Source: Streptomyces sp. MMG1121 (GTDB lineage: Bacteria > Actinomycetota > Actinomycetes > Streptomycetales > Streptomycetaceae). Taken from it: a DNA stretch of 64,000 bases. The stretch lies in assembly GCF_001280015.1 (NCBI RefSeq), contig NZ_LGDV01000038.1, positions 186,001-250,000 on the forward strand. Reading direction: 5' to 3'. Made by a program: the position numbers and the translations under genes. Below, in pieces: positions 63,024 through 64,000 of this stretch (position 1 is its first letter; the number at the start of each line of letters is the position of its first letter). The notes beneath the pieces are model-generated. The model was not told the DNA's origin. It made no database searches and saw only the letters and a list, made by a program, of their open reading frames with translations.

Positions 63024-63743
63024 GTGCGGCGGGTCGAGCACGTCATGGGTTTCCCGGTCTCGCTGCGGGTCGACGACGCGGGCGACTTCAGCCGGGCCGC
63101 CGACGCCGTGTTCGCGTGGCTGCGTGAAGTGGACGTCCGGTTCAGCCCGTTCAGACCCGACAGCGAGGTGTCCCGGTACGGGCGTGGCGAGGTGGCGGAC
63201 GGCGAGCTGAGCGCGGATCTGACGGAGGTCCTCGCCCTGTGCGCGCGCCTCCGGGAGGCGACCGGCGGTGCCTTCGAGGTCCGGCTGCCCGGCCGGGGGT
63301 TCGACCCCTGCGCGGTGGTCAAGGGCTGGTCCGTGCAGCGGGCGGCCGGGCTGCTGTCGGCGGCCGGGGCCCGGCGGTTCTGCCTCAACGCCGGCGGTGA
63401 CGTGGTCGTCTCCGGCGGACCGTGGCGGGTCGGGATACGGCATCCGGAACAGGCCGGCCAGGTCTGTGCCGTGCTGGAGGTCACCGACGCGGCGGTGGCG
63501 ACCTCGGGACGGTACGAGCGCGGCGACCACATCCTCGACGGCCGCACCGGACGCCCCGCGACCGGGCTGCTCAGCCTCACCGTGCTGGCCCCGACACTGA
63601 CCGAGGCCGACGCGACCGCCACGGCCGCCTTCGCACTGGGCACCGACGGCCCCGCCTGGGCCGCCGCCCGCGCCGGCTGCGAGGTGCTCGCGGTCGACGC
63701 CGCCCGGAGCGTGCTCCGTACGCCGGGGCTCCCGCTGGTCTAG
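63024..63743 (+). CDS. apbE: FAD:protein FMN transferase
   Basis: 239-aa ApbE. Conserved blocks: HVMGFPVSLRV, FSPFRPDSEVSRYG, GFDPCAVVKGWSVQRAAGLL (DPxxxxKGW), FCLNAGGDVVVSG (NxGGD) and the C-terminal ILDGRTGRPA then TEADATATAAFALG (metal Asp). No signal peptide, so it would act on the FMN protein before or during export, unless it starts further upstream; this is a point of doubt. Adds FMN to the Thr of the preceding protein. Confidence 0.95.
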   Translation: MRRVEHVMGFPVSLRVDDAGDFSRAADAVFAWLREVDVRFSPFRPDSEVSRYGRGEVADGELSADLTEVLALCARLREATGGAFEVRLPGRGFDPCAVVKGWSVQRAAGLLSAAGARRFCLNAGGDVVVSGGPWRVGIRHPEQAGQVCAVLEVTDAAVATSGRYERGDHILDGRTGRPATGLLSLTVLAPTLTEADATATAAFALGTDGPAWAAARAGCEVLAVDAARSVLRTPGLPLV

Positions 63744-63806
63744 CCATTCGCCCGCCAAAACGCTGAAACACTCGCGGTCTAGACTCTCCCCGCAACGGCC
63801 TGCGCA

Positions 63807-63819
63807 CCAAAGACTTTGG
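63807..63819. promoter_or_regulatory. CCAAAG-A-CTTTGG inverted repeat upstream of the last ABC gene
   Basis: A 13-base perfect inverted repeat with a one-base centre, 47 bases upstream of the ABC ATPase start, in the 122-base gap after apbE. It may be an operator; no regulator can be assigned. Confidence 0.4.
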
Positions 63820-63865
63820 CCGAAAACGGGCGGAAATCTGCCAAACCCGAAGGGTATTCGGCGTT

Positions 63866-64000
63866 TTGATACGGATAGACTCAGTCACGAAGCGGTATCC
63901 GGACGGCACGGTCGCGGTCGACCGGCTGTCGCTGGAGATACCGGACCGCGCGATCACCGTCCTCGTCGGGCCCTCGGGCTGCGGCAAGACGACGACGCTG
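63866..64000 (+). CDS. ABC transporter ATP-binding protein, N-terminus (glycine betaine/osmolyte type)
   Basis: First 45 codons of an ABC ATPase, cut by the window end. RIDSVTKRYPDGTVAVDRLSLEI and Walker A GPSGCGKTTTL are visible. The PDGTVAVDRLSL start is typical of OpuCA/ProV-like quaternary-amine importers. TTG start with AAGGG about 11 bases upstream. Substrate is inferred from the N-terminal form only. Confidence 0.7.
   Translation, partial: MIRIDSVTKRYPDGTVAVDRLSLEIPDRAITVLVGPSGCGKTTTL

Noticed and set aside
1..64000. CRISPR arrays, tRNA/rRNA genes, insertion sequences, prophage
   Set aside because: No repeat-spacer pattern, cloverleaf, transposase or phage module was seen by eye.

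Overview
The window is a 64 kb piece of a Streptomyces chromosome. The DNA is about 70% GC with strong third-position GC bias, GTG and TTG starts are common, and the gene content is typical of the genus. From memory, gene order from the ngc operon to murC/msrB follows the SCO6005-SCO6061 segment of Streptomyces coelicolor; this should be checked by alignment. I see no rRNA, tRNA, CRISPR array, insertion sequence or prophage, so this reads as chromosomal core with accessory patches.

Left part (1-18 kb), carbohydrate uptake and primary metabolism. Two GH92 alpha-mannosidase genes converge on a perfect hairpin; the first is cut by the window edge. Then come ngcEFG (amino-sugar ABC importer), the ROK regulator rok7B7, xylFGH (xylose-type ABC importer), dxs (isoprenoid precursors), an APC amino acid permease and a NYN-domain protein. 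Candidate operators (LacI-type, DasR-type, Rok7B7-type) lie in the promoter gaps.

18-27 kb, an envelope polymer locus. A CapA-like lipoprotein, a duplicated HAMP sensor-like membrane protein, PgsB/CapB ligase, PgsC/CapC, an NlpC/P60 hydrolase and a beta-propeller-like protein run in one direction. Together they look like a cryptic poly-gamma-glutamate (or related gamma-amide polymer) system.

27-43 kb, metabolism and heme. fadA-fadB (beta-oxidation), RNase D, an orphan NarL-type regulator, a DUF3000 protein, hemE, a rhomboid protease, a CoA-disulfide-reductase-like flavoprotein, then cgoX/hemY-hemQ of the coproporphyrin-dependent heme pathway, and a secreted Tap-type peptidase. Two gene remnants lie here: a MalG-type permease fragment and an internally deleted DUF4349 gene.

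42-46 kb, a DUF692 (MNIO) locus. It holds a DUF692 enzyme whose C-terminal domain is out of frame, a DUF4142 lipoprotein-like protein and a TIGR04222 membrane protein. It resembles a metal-dependent RiPP-type system in decay or variant form.

46-64 kb. TetR, Pth2-like hydrolase, a small ABC exporter, a variant polysaccharide deacetylase, PEBP, SPFH protein, a SulP transporter coupled to a beta-carbonic anhydrase, ZapE, a RibD-like reductase, murC, msrB and a GAF-SpoIIE phosphatase. Then follow a broken histidine kinase remnant and an extracytoplasmic flavin electron-transfer module (ferric-reductase-like protein, FMN-binding protein, ApbE). The window ends in an osmolyte-type ABC ATPase cut by the edge.
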